Shown piece by piece: positions 15,385-23,683 of a DNA stretch of 43,095 nucleotides. The DNA is from Oscillospiraceae bacterium (GTDB taxonomy: Bacteria > Bacillota > Clostridia > Oscillospirales > Ruminococcaceae), in NCBI GenBank assembly GCA_017481565.1, contig JAFUOZ010000110.1, forward strand, positions 1-43,095, given 5' to 3'. The translations under genes were made by a program, and so were the position numbers. The stretch's first letter is position 1. Every line of letters starts with the position of its first letter. The notes under the pieces are model-generated. The model had not been told where the DNA came from. It searched no databases and saw nothing but the letters and a program-made list of their open reading frames with translations.

Positions 15385-18171
15385 ATGGAATTCAAAGGAC
15401 TTACTGCCGCCGAGGTTGAAAGATCCCGACAGGAACACGGAAGCAACAGGCTTTCGGAAACAAAGGGCGAGACCTTCTGGCAGAAGCTTAAGGGCAATTT
15501 TGACGACCCGATGATCAAGATACTTATCGTTGCACTTCTGGTCAATGTGGCTATCTTTATCATGGGACAGGTGGGAGTTATCGAAGCAAGCGTAGAGTGG
15601 TATGAACCCCTTGGAATCGCACTTGCGGTAGTTCTTGCAACATTCGTATCCACAATTTCGGAGTACAATAACGAAAGTGCATTCCAGAAGCTTCAGGACG
15701 AGGCTTCAAAGATACTCTGTAAGGTATACCGTGACGGTGCTATAGTGGAGATACCTATTGACGATATCGTTGTAGGCGACCATATACTGCTCCAGTCAGG
15801 TGACAAGATACCTGCAGACGGTATCATTGCAGACGGTACTATCAAGGTAGACCAGTCAGTCCTCAACGGTGAATCCAGAGAGGTTACCAAGAAAACCATG
15901 CCTGCCGATTATGTAGAGGATCAGGAAAAGGCACTTGATACAGAAAATGTATACAAGGTATTCAGAGGTACTATCGTATGCTCAGGCAATGCGGTTATGA
16001 AGGCTACAACAGTAGGCGACAAGTCGGAATACGGAAAGATCGCTGCAGAGCTTCAGCAGGACGATGACCGTGAATCACCTCTTAAGGTAAAGCTGGGCGA
16101 CCTTGCAAACGGTATCAGCAAGTTCGGATATATCGGCGGTGTGGCTATTGCCATTGCACTTCTTTTCTCCAGAATATTCCTTGAATTTGACGGCGGTGCA
16201 TCTGCATATTTTGCAAGCGAGGCACTTGCGGCAACTCTTATCACAGATATTCTCGATGCGGTTATCCTTGCGGTAATCATCATCGTTATGGCAGTTCCCG
16301 AGGGACTTCCCCTCATGATCGCTATCGTATCTGCACAGAACATGGGCAAGATGCTTAAGGATAACGTTCTTGTACGTAAGATAAACGGTATCGAAACAGC
16401 AGGCTCACTGAACATTCTCTTCTCCGATAAGACAGGTACTATCACAAAGGGTAAGCTTGAAGTAGTGACCTTCCTTGACGGCTACGGCACTGAATACAAG
16501 TCGGTGGACGAGACCGAGGACAAGCTGAAGGAGCTTCTTATCATGTCTATCCATGATAACTCCACATCGGTTATCAACGAGGGCAGAGCAATCGGCGGCA
16601 ACGCAACGGAGCGTGCAGTCCTTACCTTTGCTATCAATAACAAAAAGACATCAAGCGTTGAAAGAATAGCAAATATTCCTTTCAACAGTGATAATAAGTA
16701 TTCGGCAACAACAGTATCGGCAGACGGAAAGAAATTCACTCTCATCAAGGGTGCACCTGAGAAGATCATAGAAAAATGTAAGTATTTCTATAACTCAAAG
16801 GGTGAGAAGGTTCCCGTTTCGGGCAACTGGATCATCGATTCAAAGGCAAACGAGCTTGCACAGCGTGCTATCAGAGTTCTTGCCCTTGCAGTTTCAGATG
16901 ACTGTCTTGAAGCAGACAGCGAAAAGCTTCCCGAGGGCGAATGGACACTGGTTGGTATTCTCGGTATCAGAGACGAGGTACGTCCCGAATCCATTACAGC
17001 TATCAAGGAGGTTCACAGTGCAGGCGTTCAGGTAGTAATGATCACAGGTGACCGTAAGGATACAGCCTGTGCCATTGCAAAGGAAGCAGGACTTCTTGAT
17101 ATCGACGATGCGGTTACACTTACCTCCGACGAGCTTTCAAAGATGTCCGACGATGAGGTAAAGAAGATCCTTCCCAGACTCCGTGTTATTTCAAGAGCAC
17201 TTCCCTCCGACAAGTCCAGACTTGTACGTATCGCACAGGAGCTTGACCTTGTTGCAGGTATGACAGGTGACGGAGTAAACGACAGCCCCGCACTTAAGAA
17301 GGCAGACGTAGGCTTTGCTATGGGCGGCGGTACAGAGGTTGCAAAGGAAGCGGCTGATATCGTTATCCTTGACGATAACTTCAATTCTATCGACAGAGCG
17401 ATACTTTACGGAAGAACTATCTTCAACTCTATCAGAAAGTTCATTATTTTCCAGCTTACGATCAACGTAACAGCGGTTGCGGTATCCTTTATCTGTCCTC
17501 TTCTGGGAATGGATAATCCTCTTACGATCACACAGATCCTCTGGGTAAATCTTGTAATGGATACACTTGCGGCACTTGCATTCGGCGGTGAGCCTGCACT
17601 CAGCAGATATATGAACGAAAAGCCCAAGTCCAGAAAGGAAAAGATCGTTTCGGGCTATATGTGGTCAGAGATATTCACAGGTGCGGCATGGGCACTTCTG
17701 CTCAGTATGTCCTTCCTGCTTCTCTCACCCCTCCAGAGCGTATTCGTTGACAGCACACCTCCCGCATCACAGGAAATCGACATGGGCGCAGCTTACGAAG
17801 ATGAGATACCTCTTGTATATGTTCCCACACCTGAGCATAACACAGAGATCGTAAGTGCAGAGGGAGAGGTTTCCCACAAGTTTGACGTAATGTTCTCAGG
17901 CTATTTTGCACTGTTCATCTTCATTGCGATCTTCAATGCATTCAATGCAAGAACAGAACGCTTCAATCTTTTCGACAATATCAGGGGCAATACAGGCTTC
18001 CTTAAGATACTTGCTATCATCGCCATAGTTCAGATATTCATGATCTATGTAGGCGGCAAGGTAATGAGCTGTGTTCCTCTTAATGTAACACAGTGGCTTG
18101 TGATACTTGGTCTTGCGATCTCAATAATTCCCGTTGACCTTATCAGAAAGGCTGTAGTAAACAGAAAGTGA
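15385..18171 (+). CDS. P-type Ca2+-transporting ATPase (P2 type)
   Basis: A 928-residue membrane pump that should export Ca2+ at the cost of ATP. Domains in order: N-terminal cation-ATPase domain (TAAEVERSRQEHGSNRL), M1-M2, an actuator domain with LNGESREV, M4 with the ion-site motif VPEGLPL, phosphorylation site Asp348 in SDKTGTIT, nucleotide-binding KGAPEKI, hinge MTGDGVNDSPALKKADVGFAMG, and M6 with WVNLVMDTLAAL. The PEGLPL motif plus Asn/Asp in M6 point to Ca2+ of the PMCA-like group. GGAGGAGG precedes the ATG. A long acidic loop (about residues 790-830) lies between late membrane helices. It lies between the Ter triad and two TerD genes, so a role in calcium-linked stress response is likely. 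Confidence 0.94.
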   Translation: MEFKGLTAAEVERSRQEHGSNRLSETKGETFWQKLKGNFDDPMIKILIVALLVNVAIFIMGQVGVIEASVEWYEPLGIALAVVLATFVSTISEYNNESAFQKLQDEASKILCKVYRDGAIVEIPIDDIVVGDHILLQSGDKIPADGIIADGTIKVDQSVLNGESREVTKKTMPADYVEDQEKALDTENVYKVFRGTIVCSGNAVMKATTVGDKSEYGKIAAELQQDDDRESPLKVKLGDLANGISKFGYIGGVAIAIALLFSRIFLEFDGGASAYFASEALAATLITDILDAVILAVIIIVMAVPEGLPLMIAIVSAQNMGKMLKDNVLVRKINGIETAGSLNILFSDKTGTITKGKLEVVTFLDGYGTEYKSVDETEDKLKELLIMSIHDNSTSVINEGRAIGGNATERAVLTFAINNKKTSSVERIANIPFNSDNKYSATTVSADGKKFTLIKGAPEKIIEKCKYFYNSKGEKVPVSGNWIIDSKANELAQRAIRVLALAVSDDCLEADSEKLPEGEWTLVGILGIRDEVRPESITAIKEVHSAGVQVVMITGDRKDTACAIAKEAGLLDIDDAVTLTSDELSKMSDDEVKKILPRLRVISRALPSDKSRLVRIAQELDLVAGMTGDGVNDSPALKKADVGFAMGGGTEVAKEAADIVILDDNFNSIDRAILYGRTIFNSIRKFIIFQLTINVTAVAVSFICPLLGMDNPLTITQILWVNLVMDTLAALAFGGEPALSRYMNEKPKSRKEKIVSGYMWSEIFTGAAWALLLSMSFLLLSPLQSVFVDSTPPASQEIDMGAAYEDEIPLVYVPTPEHNTEIVSAEGEVSHKFDVMFSGYFALFIFIAIFNAFNARTERFNLFDNIRGNTGFLKILAIIAIVQIFMIYVGGKVMSCVPLNVTQWLVILGLAISIIPVDLIRKAVVNRK

Positions 18172-18189
18172 TAAGCTGACAGGTCATTA

Positions 18190-18291
18190 TTACTTCGGCA
18201 AGTAAACAGTTTGATTAACTATTTCTAAATTACAATAATTGTCGTATCTGCGACTTTTTTGAAAAATCAAGCTATATTATTGCCGAAGTAA
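18190..18291 (+). mobile_element. MITE-like element, copy 1 (102 bp)
   Basis: It has perfect 12 bp terminal inverted repeats TTACTTCGGCAA / TTGCCGAAGTAA and is flanked by TA on both sides (18188-18189 and 18292-18293). The interior is A/T-rich and cannot encode a transposase. It is almost identical to an inverted second copy at 39987-40103. TIR plus TA suggest mobilisation by an IS630/Tc1-mariner-type transposase. It also holds TTGATT-N17-AATAAT (18211-18239) pointing toward the TerD genes. Confidence 0.85.
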
Positions 18292-18313
18292 TAAAATTTT
18301 GATATTTATGGCG

Positions 18314-18358
18314 AGCGCCTGCTGTTTGATATTGATCAGGCGGCAGGTGCTGATTTTA
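18314..18358 (+). promoter_or_regulatory. Hairpin in the leader of the first TerD gene
   Basis: AGCGCCTGCTG and CGGCAGGTGCT can form an 11 bp stem with two G-U pairs around a 16-base loop, followed by GATTTTATT. It may be a weak terminator or attenuator between the ATPase and TerD genes. Confidence 0.35.
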
Positions 18359-18378
18359 TTCGGAAAGGAAAGATAAAA

Positions 18379-18969
18379 ATGTCAGTAAGCTTACAGAAGG
18401 GTCAGAAGATAGACCTGACAAAAACCAACAGCGGACTTACAAAGGTGATCGTAGGTCTTGGCTGGGACGAGGTAGCTCAGAAAAAGGGACTTTTCGCAAA
18501 GAAGCAGGCGGATATCGACTGTGATGCATCTGCTATCATGATAACAAACGGGGGAAAGCTTTCCTCAAATGATGATGTGGTATTCTATCATAATCTTAAT
18601 CATAAGAGCGGTGCGGTCACACATATGGGAGATAATCTTACAGGTGCAGGTGACGGAGACGATGAGCAGGTAACGGTAAATCTTATCAAGGTACCCTCGA
18701 CCTATGAGAAGATCGTATTTGTTGTTACTCTTTATCAGGCAAAGGAAAGAGGACAGCATTTCGGAATGATACAGAATGCATTTATCAGAATAGTTGACGC
18801 ATCAGGCGGAAAGGAGCTTTGCAGATATAATCTTTCTGAGAATTACGATGGAAGAACAGCAATGATCTTCGGTGAGCTTTACCGTCACAACGGAGAATGG
18901 AAATTCAGTGCGGTAGGCGAGCCTACAAACGATAATGGCATTTCTGAAATGGCAAGAAGATTTCTTTGA
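18379..18969 (+). CDS. TerD-family calcium-binding stress protein (first)
   Basis: A 196-residue TerD-domain protein. TerD proteins are cytoplasmic beta-sandwich proteins that bind Ca2+ through acidic loops and act in tellurite, phage and other stress responses. Visible marks are the start SVSLQKGQKIDL, VGLGWD, DIDCDASA, NLNHKSGAV, the acidic loop [11 protein letters not shown] and the end [11 protein letters not shown]. The segment QKKGLFAKKQA before the DIDCD strand is a longer basic insertion than in the second paralogue. GGAAAGGAAAG precedes the ATG. A paralogue follows 24 bases later. The MITE-like copy upstream may affect its expression. Confidence 0.92.
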   Translation: MSVSLQKGQKIDLTKTNSGLTKVIVGLGWDEVAQKKGLFAKKQADIDCDASAIMITNGGKLSSNDDVVFYHNLNHKSGAVTHMGDNLTGAGDGDDEQVTVNLIKVPSTYEKIVFVVTLYQAKERGQHFGMIQNAFIRIVDASGGKELCRYNLSENYDGRTAMIFGELYRHNGEWKFSAVGEPTNDNGISEMARRFL

Positions 18970-18993
18970 TAAAAATGAAAGGGCGTGTAAAGT

Positions 18994-19578
18994 ATGGCAG
19001 TAAATCTTACAAAAGGACAGAAGGTAAGCCTTGAAAAATCAATGACAATGGCACTTATCGGTCTTGGTTGGGACACTAACAGATATGACGGAGGATATGA
19101 TTTCGACTTAGATGCAGCTGCATTTCTCTGCGGCGAAAACGGAAAAGTGCTCAGCGATGAGGATTTCGTTTTCTACAATAACTTGGAGCATAAAAGCGGC
19201 GCTCTCAGACACACGGGAGATAACCTGACAGGTGCAGGTGACGGAGATGACGAGGTCATTCTTATTGACTTTACAAAGATACCCGAAAATATCCATAAAA
19301 TCGCTATTACAGTAACTATCCACGATGCACAGACAAGGAATCAGAATTTCGGACAGGTATCAAATGCCTTTGTACGTGTTGCGAAAATGAGTCATGCAGA
19401 GGATTTTGCAGGTGCAGACGCTATCAGATACGATCTTGCGGAGGATTTTTCCGTTGAGACAGCTATCGTGGTATGTGAGATATATCGCCGCAACGGCGAA
19501 TGGAAATTCAGTGCTGTGGGAGCAGGCTATCAGGGCGGACTTGCCGCTCTCTGCCGCAGTTATGGCGTAAATGTATAA
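18994..19578 (+). CDS. terD: TerD-family calcium-binding stress protein (second)
   Basis: A 194-residue TerD paralogue with the complete calcium-binding signature: [12 protein letters not shown] at the N-terminus, [42 protein letters not shown], and [15 protein letters not shown] near the end. It is closer to canonical TerD/TerE than the first copy, because DxDxDxA is intact here and altered to DIDCDAS there. It lies 24 bases after the first TerD gene and ends before a strong terminator, so the two form one unit. It is likely a partner or effector of the TerY-P triad and the Ca2+ pump upstream. Confidence 0.93.
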   Translation: MAVNLTKGQKVSLEKSMTMALIGLGWDTNRYDGGYDFDLDAAAFLCGENGKVLSDEDFVFYNNLEHKSGALRHTGDNLTGAGDGDDEVILIDFTKIPENIHKIAITVTIHDAQTRNQNFGQVSNAFVRVAKMSHAEDFAGADAIRYDLAEDFSVETAIVVCEIYRRNGEWKFSAVGAGYQGGLAALCRSYGVNV

Positions 19579-19631
19579 GCACATATTTGATCAGCACTTC
19601 CAAGCATATTCCGTGTATTGAAATGATCGAA

Positions 19632-19678
19632 AAAGGTCACTGTAAAAGGGAATTAACCCTTTACAGTGACCTTTATTG
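19632..19678. terminator. Bidirectional terminator between terD and the helicase gene
   Basis: An 18 bp stem (AAAGGTCACTGTAAA(A)GGG / CCCTTTACAGTGACCTTT, one bulged A) separates the convergent genes; T-rich sequence lies on both sides. Confidence 0.88.
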
Positions 19679-19691
19679 ATATCAGATAAAA

Positions 19692-21419
19692 TTACTGATG
19701 TCTCTTATTCTTGTTTGAATAGCTTTTCTTGGGACTGCGGTATGATCTTCCGCCCTTACCGCCTCTGCGGTCGGAGTCTCTGCCGCCTCTGCGCTTGTCA
19801 GAGCCTCTGAAATCACGGTCAGAGTCACGCTTTCTGCCGCCCTCATGAAGCTTTACGGTAACCTTCTGACCTGCAATTTTGGTGCCTGTCATTGATTCGA
19901 TGATATAATCCATTTCCTGCTCAGGAACCTCAACAGTGGAATAATGATCGAAAATATCTATCTTTCCGAAAGCCTTTCCAGGCATATTGGTAGTCTCAGC
20001 AAGAGCGCCGATAATGAAATTGGGAGCGATGCGCTGCTTTCTGCCTACGGAAAGCTCCAGCTTAACTGTATTTACACGTCCCTTACCGCCGTATTCTCTC
20101 GGAACAGGTCTGATAAATTCAGGGATATTCTTCATATCCTTTGAAAGTCTCATTCCAAGCAGAGCCGCAGCGATATCCTCAGCAGAGTAACCCGAATCTA
20201 TAATGCTCTTAAGCATTTCATGACTGTCGGGATATTTTTGGTTGTCGATAGCGGATCTGATCTTGTCAGCAGCATGAGTGACTTTTTTGAGGACCACATC
20301 ATCACGTTCGGGAAGATCCTTTCTGATGATCTCCGCCTTAGTAAATCTTGCAATATCGCGAAGCTCGTAAACCTGACGTCTGCCGCTTACAAGAGTATAG
20401 GCAACGCCGCTTTTTCCCGCACGGCCTGTTCTGCCTATACGGTGGATATAATACTCATTATCCTGAGGAATATCGTAATTGAAAACAGCGTCAATATCGT
20501 CAACGTCTATACCTCTTGCGGCAACATCTGTAGCGATAAGGATATTTATTCTGCCTGCCTTGAAAGCATTCAGTACCTGTGTACGTGACTGCTGCTTCAT
20601 GTCACCGTGAAGACCTGCCGCCTTGAAGCCTGCGGAAACAAGCATCTCGGAAAGCTCGTCAACCATTTTCTTTGTGTTGCAGAAAATCATGGAAAGCTTA
20701 GGCTCATAAGCAGAAAGAAGAAGCTTAAGGGCATCATTCTTTCTGCCCATGGGAATTTCATAATAATACTGCTCAATGCTTTCGACAGTTCTTGTCTTGT
20801 TGATGACCTTTATTACCTGAGGATCCTTCTGAAATTTATCGGTTATAGCCATGATAGCGGGAGGCATTGTTGCGGAGAAAAGAACAGTCTGACGTTCTTC
20901 GGGAACAAATTCAAGTATCTGCTCAATATCCTCACGGAATCCCATGTTGAGCATCTCATCAGCCTCGTCAAGAACAACAATTTTTATGTTTTCAAGCTTA
21001 AGAGTGCGGCGGTCAATGTGATCCATAACACGTCCGGGAGTACCCACAACGATGTTTGCACCTCTTTTAAGCTCGAATATCTGCTTTTCCATACTTGCGC
21101 CGCCGTAAACGGCACAGGGCTTTACCCATGGCATATACTTAGAGAATTTCTTAAGCTCATCGCAGGCCTGCATAGCAAGCTCACGTGTAGGGCAGAGAAC
21201 CAGCACCTGAACGGTATTGTTTCCCTTTTCTATTTTTTCGATGGACGGAATACCGAATGCAGCGGTTTTACCTGTGCCTGTATTTGAGCGGCCTATAATA
21301 TCTCCGCCTTCAAGCATAAGGGGGATAGCCTTCGACTGAATTTCGGTAGCCTCTTCAAAGCCCAGCTCCTCAACGGCACGCAGTATTTCGGGTGATAATC
21401 CAAGTTCAGTAAATAACAT
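19692..21419 (-). CDS. DEAD-box ATP-dependent RNA helicase
   Basis: A 575-residue helicase of the CshA/DeaD group, which remodels RNA in ribosome assembly and mRNA decay. Motifs in order: Q motif (GFEEATEIQSKAI), SNTGTGKTA, PTRELA, TPGR, DEAD, SAT, ARGIDVDDID and HRIGRTGRAG. The C-terminal part has a DbpA-type RNA-binding domain (about 460-535) and a Gly/Arg/Ser-rich tail (RGSDKRRGGRDSDRRGGKGG) typical of RNA-binding extensions. GAAAGGAAT precedes the ATG. It is monocistronic with a consensus promoter. The choice between CshA and DeaD/DbpA names needs a tree. Confidence 0.95.
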   Translation of the reverse strand: MLFTELGLSPEILRAVEELGFEEATEIQSKAIPLMLEGGDIIGRSNTGTGKTAAFGIPSIEKIEKGNNTVQVLVLCPTRELAMQACDELKKFSKYMPWVKPCAVYGGASMEKQIFELKRGANIVVGTPGRVMDHIDRRTLKLENIKIVVLDEADEMLNMGFREDIEQILEFVPEERQTVLFSATMPPAIMAITDKFQKDPQVIKVINKTRTVESIEQYYYEIPMGRKNDALKLLLSAYEPKLSMIFCNTKKMVDELSEMLVSAGFKAAGLHGDMKQQSRTQVLNAFKAGRINILIATDVAARGIDVDDIDAVFNYDIPQDNEYYIHRIGRTGRAGKSGVAYTLVSGRRQVYELRDIARFTKAEIIRKDLPERDDVVLKKVTHAADKIRSAIDNQKYPDSHEMLKSIIDSGYSAEDIAAALLGMRLSKDMKNIPEFIRPVPREYGGKGRVNTVKLELSVGRKQRIAPNFIIGALAETTNMPGKAFGKIDIFDHYSTVEVPEQEMDYIIESMTGTKIAGQKVTVKLHEGGRKRDSDRDFRGSDKRRGGRDSDRRGGKGGRSYRSPKKSYSNKNKRHQ

Positions 21420-21464
21420 ATAATTCCTTTCAATTATCTATAATAATTTTTTTTACAGATAAAA

Positions 21465-21493
21465 ATTATACCATAATGTAATATTTATGTCAA
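21465..21493 (-). promoter_or_regulatory. Consensus sigma-A promoter for the helicase gene
   Basis: On the minus strand: TTGACA (21488-21493), a 17-base spacer and TATAAT (21465-21470), perfect in both boxes. The leader is about 40 bases and T/A-rich. Confidence 0.85.
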
Positions 21494-21515
21494 TGTTTAT
21501 ATTATGAATATTCGG

Positions 21516-21560
21516 GCAAAAAATAAATACAGGCAATACCGTTTTAAACAGTATTGCCTG
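21516..21560 (-). terminator. Intrinsic terminator after the acidic-tailed lipoprotein gene
   Basis: A perfect 10 bp stem (CAGGCAATAC / GTATTGCCTG, 21530-21560) with an 11-base loop is followed on the minus strand by TATTTATTTTTTG. Confidence 0.85.
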
Positions 21561-21570
21561 AAAGACTTTA

Positions 21571-22659
21571 TCAGTCATCGTATGACTCATCATCGTCATT
21601 TATATCATCGGGGTCATTGTCATCATCAATTTCGTTATCGTAATCATCGTCATCGGCAACACAGGCAACCGCAGCGGAGCAGATCTCGCTGTTATCATCG
21701 GCATTATAAACCTTGCCCGTAAAATAAAGTGCGTCATTGTCATTTATTTTAAGACTGTTGAAGTCGATATATCCCGAGCCCTTCATAATATCCGAGGTCT
21801 CCTCGTCAATATTTGCGGTGATATCCTTACCGTTAAGGAAAATATTTCCGCAGCGGAAATATATTTCATTTTCAAAGCTGCTGTCAATGGTATAATAAAT
21901 ACTTGTATTGCCGTTGTCGTCGTCCTCAATGTCGGTAATACGGATATGAAAGCTGTCGGGAATTCCGTCAAAGGAAGCAACTCCCGTCATATCATAACCC
22001 ATATATTCTGCAACAGGGATAACGCCGTAAATTCCGCAGTCTGAATTACCTGCCGCAACAGGCATAAGCATTATCTGACCGTCCTTTTCGGAGCAGAAAG
22101 CAAGATAGTCGGCTTCTCCGCAGGTGTTTACATACTTTGCGGTTTCAGAGAATGTTGTCACCTTATCGCTGCCGAAAACAACTGTATATTCGGTATCGTC
22201 AAGTGTATATCCGCAGGCAAAAATGTCACCGTCAGCAGATTCCGAGGGGAGTATTCCCGAAGCCCCGTTCATTGAAAAGCTGAAAAGTGAGGAGGAAAGT
22301 GCATTGTCCTCAACGGCCTTTTTCACGTTTTCAAGTGACAGCTCAGATACGGAAATATCCTCATTTACAGCTTTTATCGCATCGTCGATATTGTCTGCAA
22401 TACGTCCCGTTGATATGTCTGCACCATTGAATATGGTGAAAAACTCCTCGGTTGAAGTGAGTGTTTTTACAGGCTCAGGAGCTTTTTCTGTTACTTTTGC
22501 AGTATCGGTACTGCTTTCCTCAGTAACATCTGTAGCCTCGGTTACAGCCTCCGCAGTAGTCTGAACAGGCTCCGCAGGCGTTTCGTCAATGCGCTGACCG
22601 CAGCCCGTAAGCATGATAACTGCGGATAAAGCCGCTGTGATTTTAATGATATTTTTCAT
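21571..22659 (-). CDS. Lipoprotein with Asp-rich C-terminal tail, unknown function
   Basis: A 362-residue predicted lipoprotein. The signal peptide (KNIIKITAALSAVIMLTGC) has a lipobox, followed by a Thr/Glu-rich linker (about 25-70) and a folded region I cannot assign. The last 28 residues are extremely acidic, more than half of them Asp (ADDDDYDNEIDDD, then NDPDDINDDD). Such tails may bind Ca2+ or other cations, but this is inference. I use the second ATG (22659) because GGAG lies six bases before it; the ATG at 22665 directly abuts that site. It has a consensus promoter and its own terminator, so it is monocistronic. Confidence 0.8.
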   Translation of the reverse strand: MKNIIKITAALSAVIMLTGCGQRIDETPAEPVQTTAEAVTEATDVTEESSTDTAKVTEKAPEPVKTLTSTEEFFTIFNGADISTGRIADNIDDAIKAVNEDISVSELSLENVKKAVEDNALSSSLFSFSMNGASGILPSESADGDIFACGYTLDDTEYTVVFGSDKVTTFSETAKYVNTCGEADYLAFCSEKDGQIMLMPVAAGNSDCGIYGVIPVAEYMGYDMTGVASFDGIPDSFHIRITDIEDDDNGNTSIYYTIDSSFENEIYFRCGNIFLNGKDITANIDEETSDIMKGSGYIDFNSLKINDNDALYFTGKVYNADDNSEICSAAVACVADDDDYDNEIDDDNDPDDINDDDESYDD

Positions 22660-22754
22660 GTGCATCTCCGTTTTTTATGGCAGCTTTTTATTGAACTGCC
22701 TTATTCTTCTGTTCTGTTATATGCTTTTTTTCTCTTTTTATTCAAGCATTATTT

Positions 22755-22783
22755 ATTATAATATCTGCCAATGCTTTTGTCAA
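22755..22783 (-). promoter_or_regulatory. Consensus sigma-A promoter for the acidic-tailed lipoprotein gene
   Basis: On the minus strand: TTGACA (22778-22783), a 17-base spacer and TATAAT (22755-22760). The leader is about 90 bases. Confidence 0.85.
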
Positions 22784-22821
22784 GAAACGTAAAGCAAACG
22801 CAGGGTTACAATTACATTACA

Positions 22822-22872
22822 ATAAAAAATGCACTGTGATTTCCGTCACCGACGATAAGAACACAGCACATT
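22822..22872 (-). terminator. Terminator at the end of the ygiQ operon
   Basis: AATGCACTGTG and CACAGCACATT pair with a small internal loop; a nested CGTC/GACG stem lies inside. On the minus strand ATTTTTTATTG follows. Confidence 0.65.
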
Positions 22873-22879
22873 CTATGTA

Positions 22880-23662
22880 TTATGAAATATCAAGGGTATT
22901 TTCCCATACCCGTTCAACATTTTTCCATTTATAAAGCGAAAGCGCCTTTGAAGGACAATGATGAACACATCTCAGACAGCTGATACACTTCTGACTGAAT
23001 ATGATACGGAATTTGCTTTCCGTCATAGCGAGAGCACCTGCAGGACAGCTGCGGACGCACTTACCGCAGCCTGTGCATCTGTTATGGTCAAGGTATATCC
23101 TGTGCCTGTAATTCATGCCCATAAGCTTGTTGGGAGCATTGAGGACACTGTACCATTTTTCCGCAGGAATACGGCAAGGCGCATGAATTTGCAGCAGTCC
23201 CATAAAGTCATCACAGTCGGAGGATATCCTTTCTTCAAGACCATTTTCATGCCTGAACCATATTTCCATGTTCGGCGCAAGCAGCATACCGTCCGTAGCC
23301 GAACAGCGATAAGATGAATTTTTGATCGGGATAAGTCCATGCTTTACTGCTTCAAGAGCAAAGTGACGGAGCGAATTTTCCGAATAAAGTCCGCAGGTAG
23401 TAAACAGGAACACAGGGATATTTTTCTCTGTTTTCACCTTCGAAAGCCATTTCATAACAGGCAATGCAGGCTGTGAATGATATGTAGGAAAACCGATAAC
23501 CGCCGCCTTGTAGTGATTTATGTCAAAATCATCGGGCAGCTTTTCTGTTGAAAAAATATCACATTCACAGTGTTTTTTCATATTTTTTCTCATATATTCC
23601 GCAACAGAACGTGTATTTCCCGTTCCCGAAAAATATATGATAAGCAGCTTTTTTCCGTTCAT
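22880..23662 (-). CDS. Flavodoxin-ferredoxin fusion (EFR1-family type)
   Basis: A 260-residue electron-transfer protein. The N-terminal flavodoxin-like domain has the phosphate-binding loop YFSGTGNTRSVAEYM (about 10-24) and IGFPTYHSQPALP. The C-terminal end has two [4Fe-4S] ferredoxin motifs, CTGCGKCVRSCP and CISCLRCVHHCP. Such proteins probably pass electrons between FMN and iron-sulfur clusters in anaerobes; the partner is unknown. GGAGG precedes the ATG. It lies 21 bases after the HAD gene and is the last gene of the operon before the terminator. The domain order and length match proteins annotated as EFR1 family. Confidence 0.88.
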   Translation of the reverse strand: MNGKKLLIIYFSGTGNTRSVAEYMRKNMKKHCECDIFSTEKLPDDFDINHYKAAVIGFPTYHSQPALPVMKWLSKVKTEKNIPVFLFTTCGLYSENSLRHFALEAVKHGLIPIKNSSYRCSATDGMLLAPNMEIWFRHENGLEERISSDCDDFMGLLQIHAPCRIPAEKWYSVLNAPNKLMGMNYRHRIYLDHNRCTGCGKCVRSCPAGALAMTESKFRIIFSQKCISCLRCVHHCPSKALSLYKWKNVERVWENTLDIS

Positions 23663-23683
23663 GTTAAAAAATCCTCCGTTATA

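Noticed and set aside
19586..19601. TTTGATCAGCACTTCC, 14 of 16 bases like the right end of palindromic copy A
   Set aside because: No matching left end or interior is present because terD coding sequence lies directly upstream. It could be a solo end or chance.
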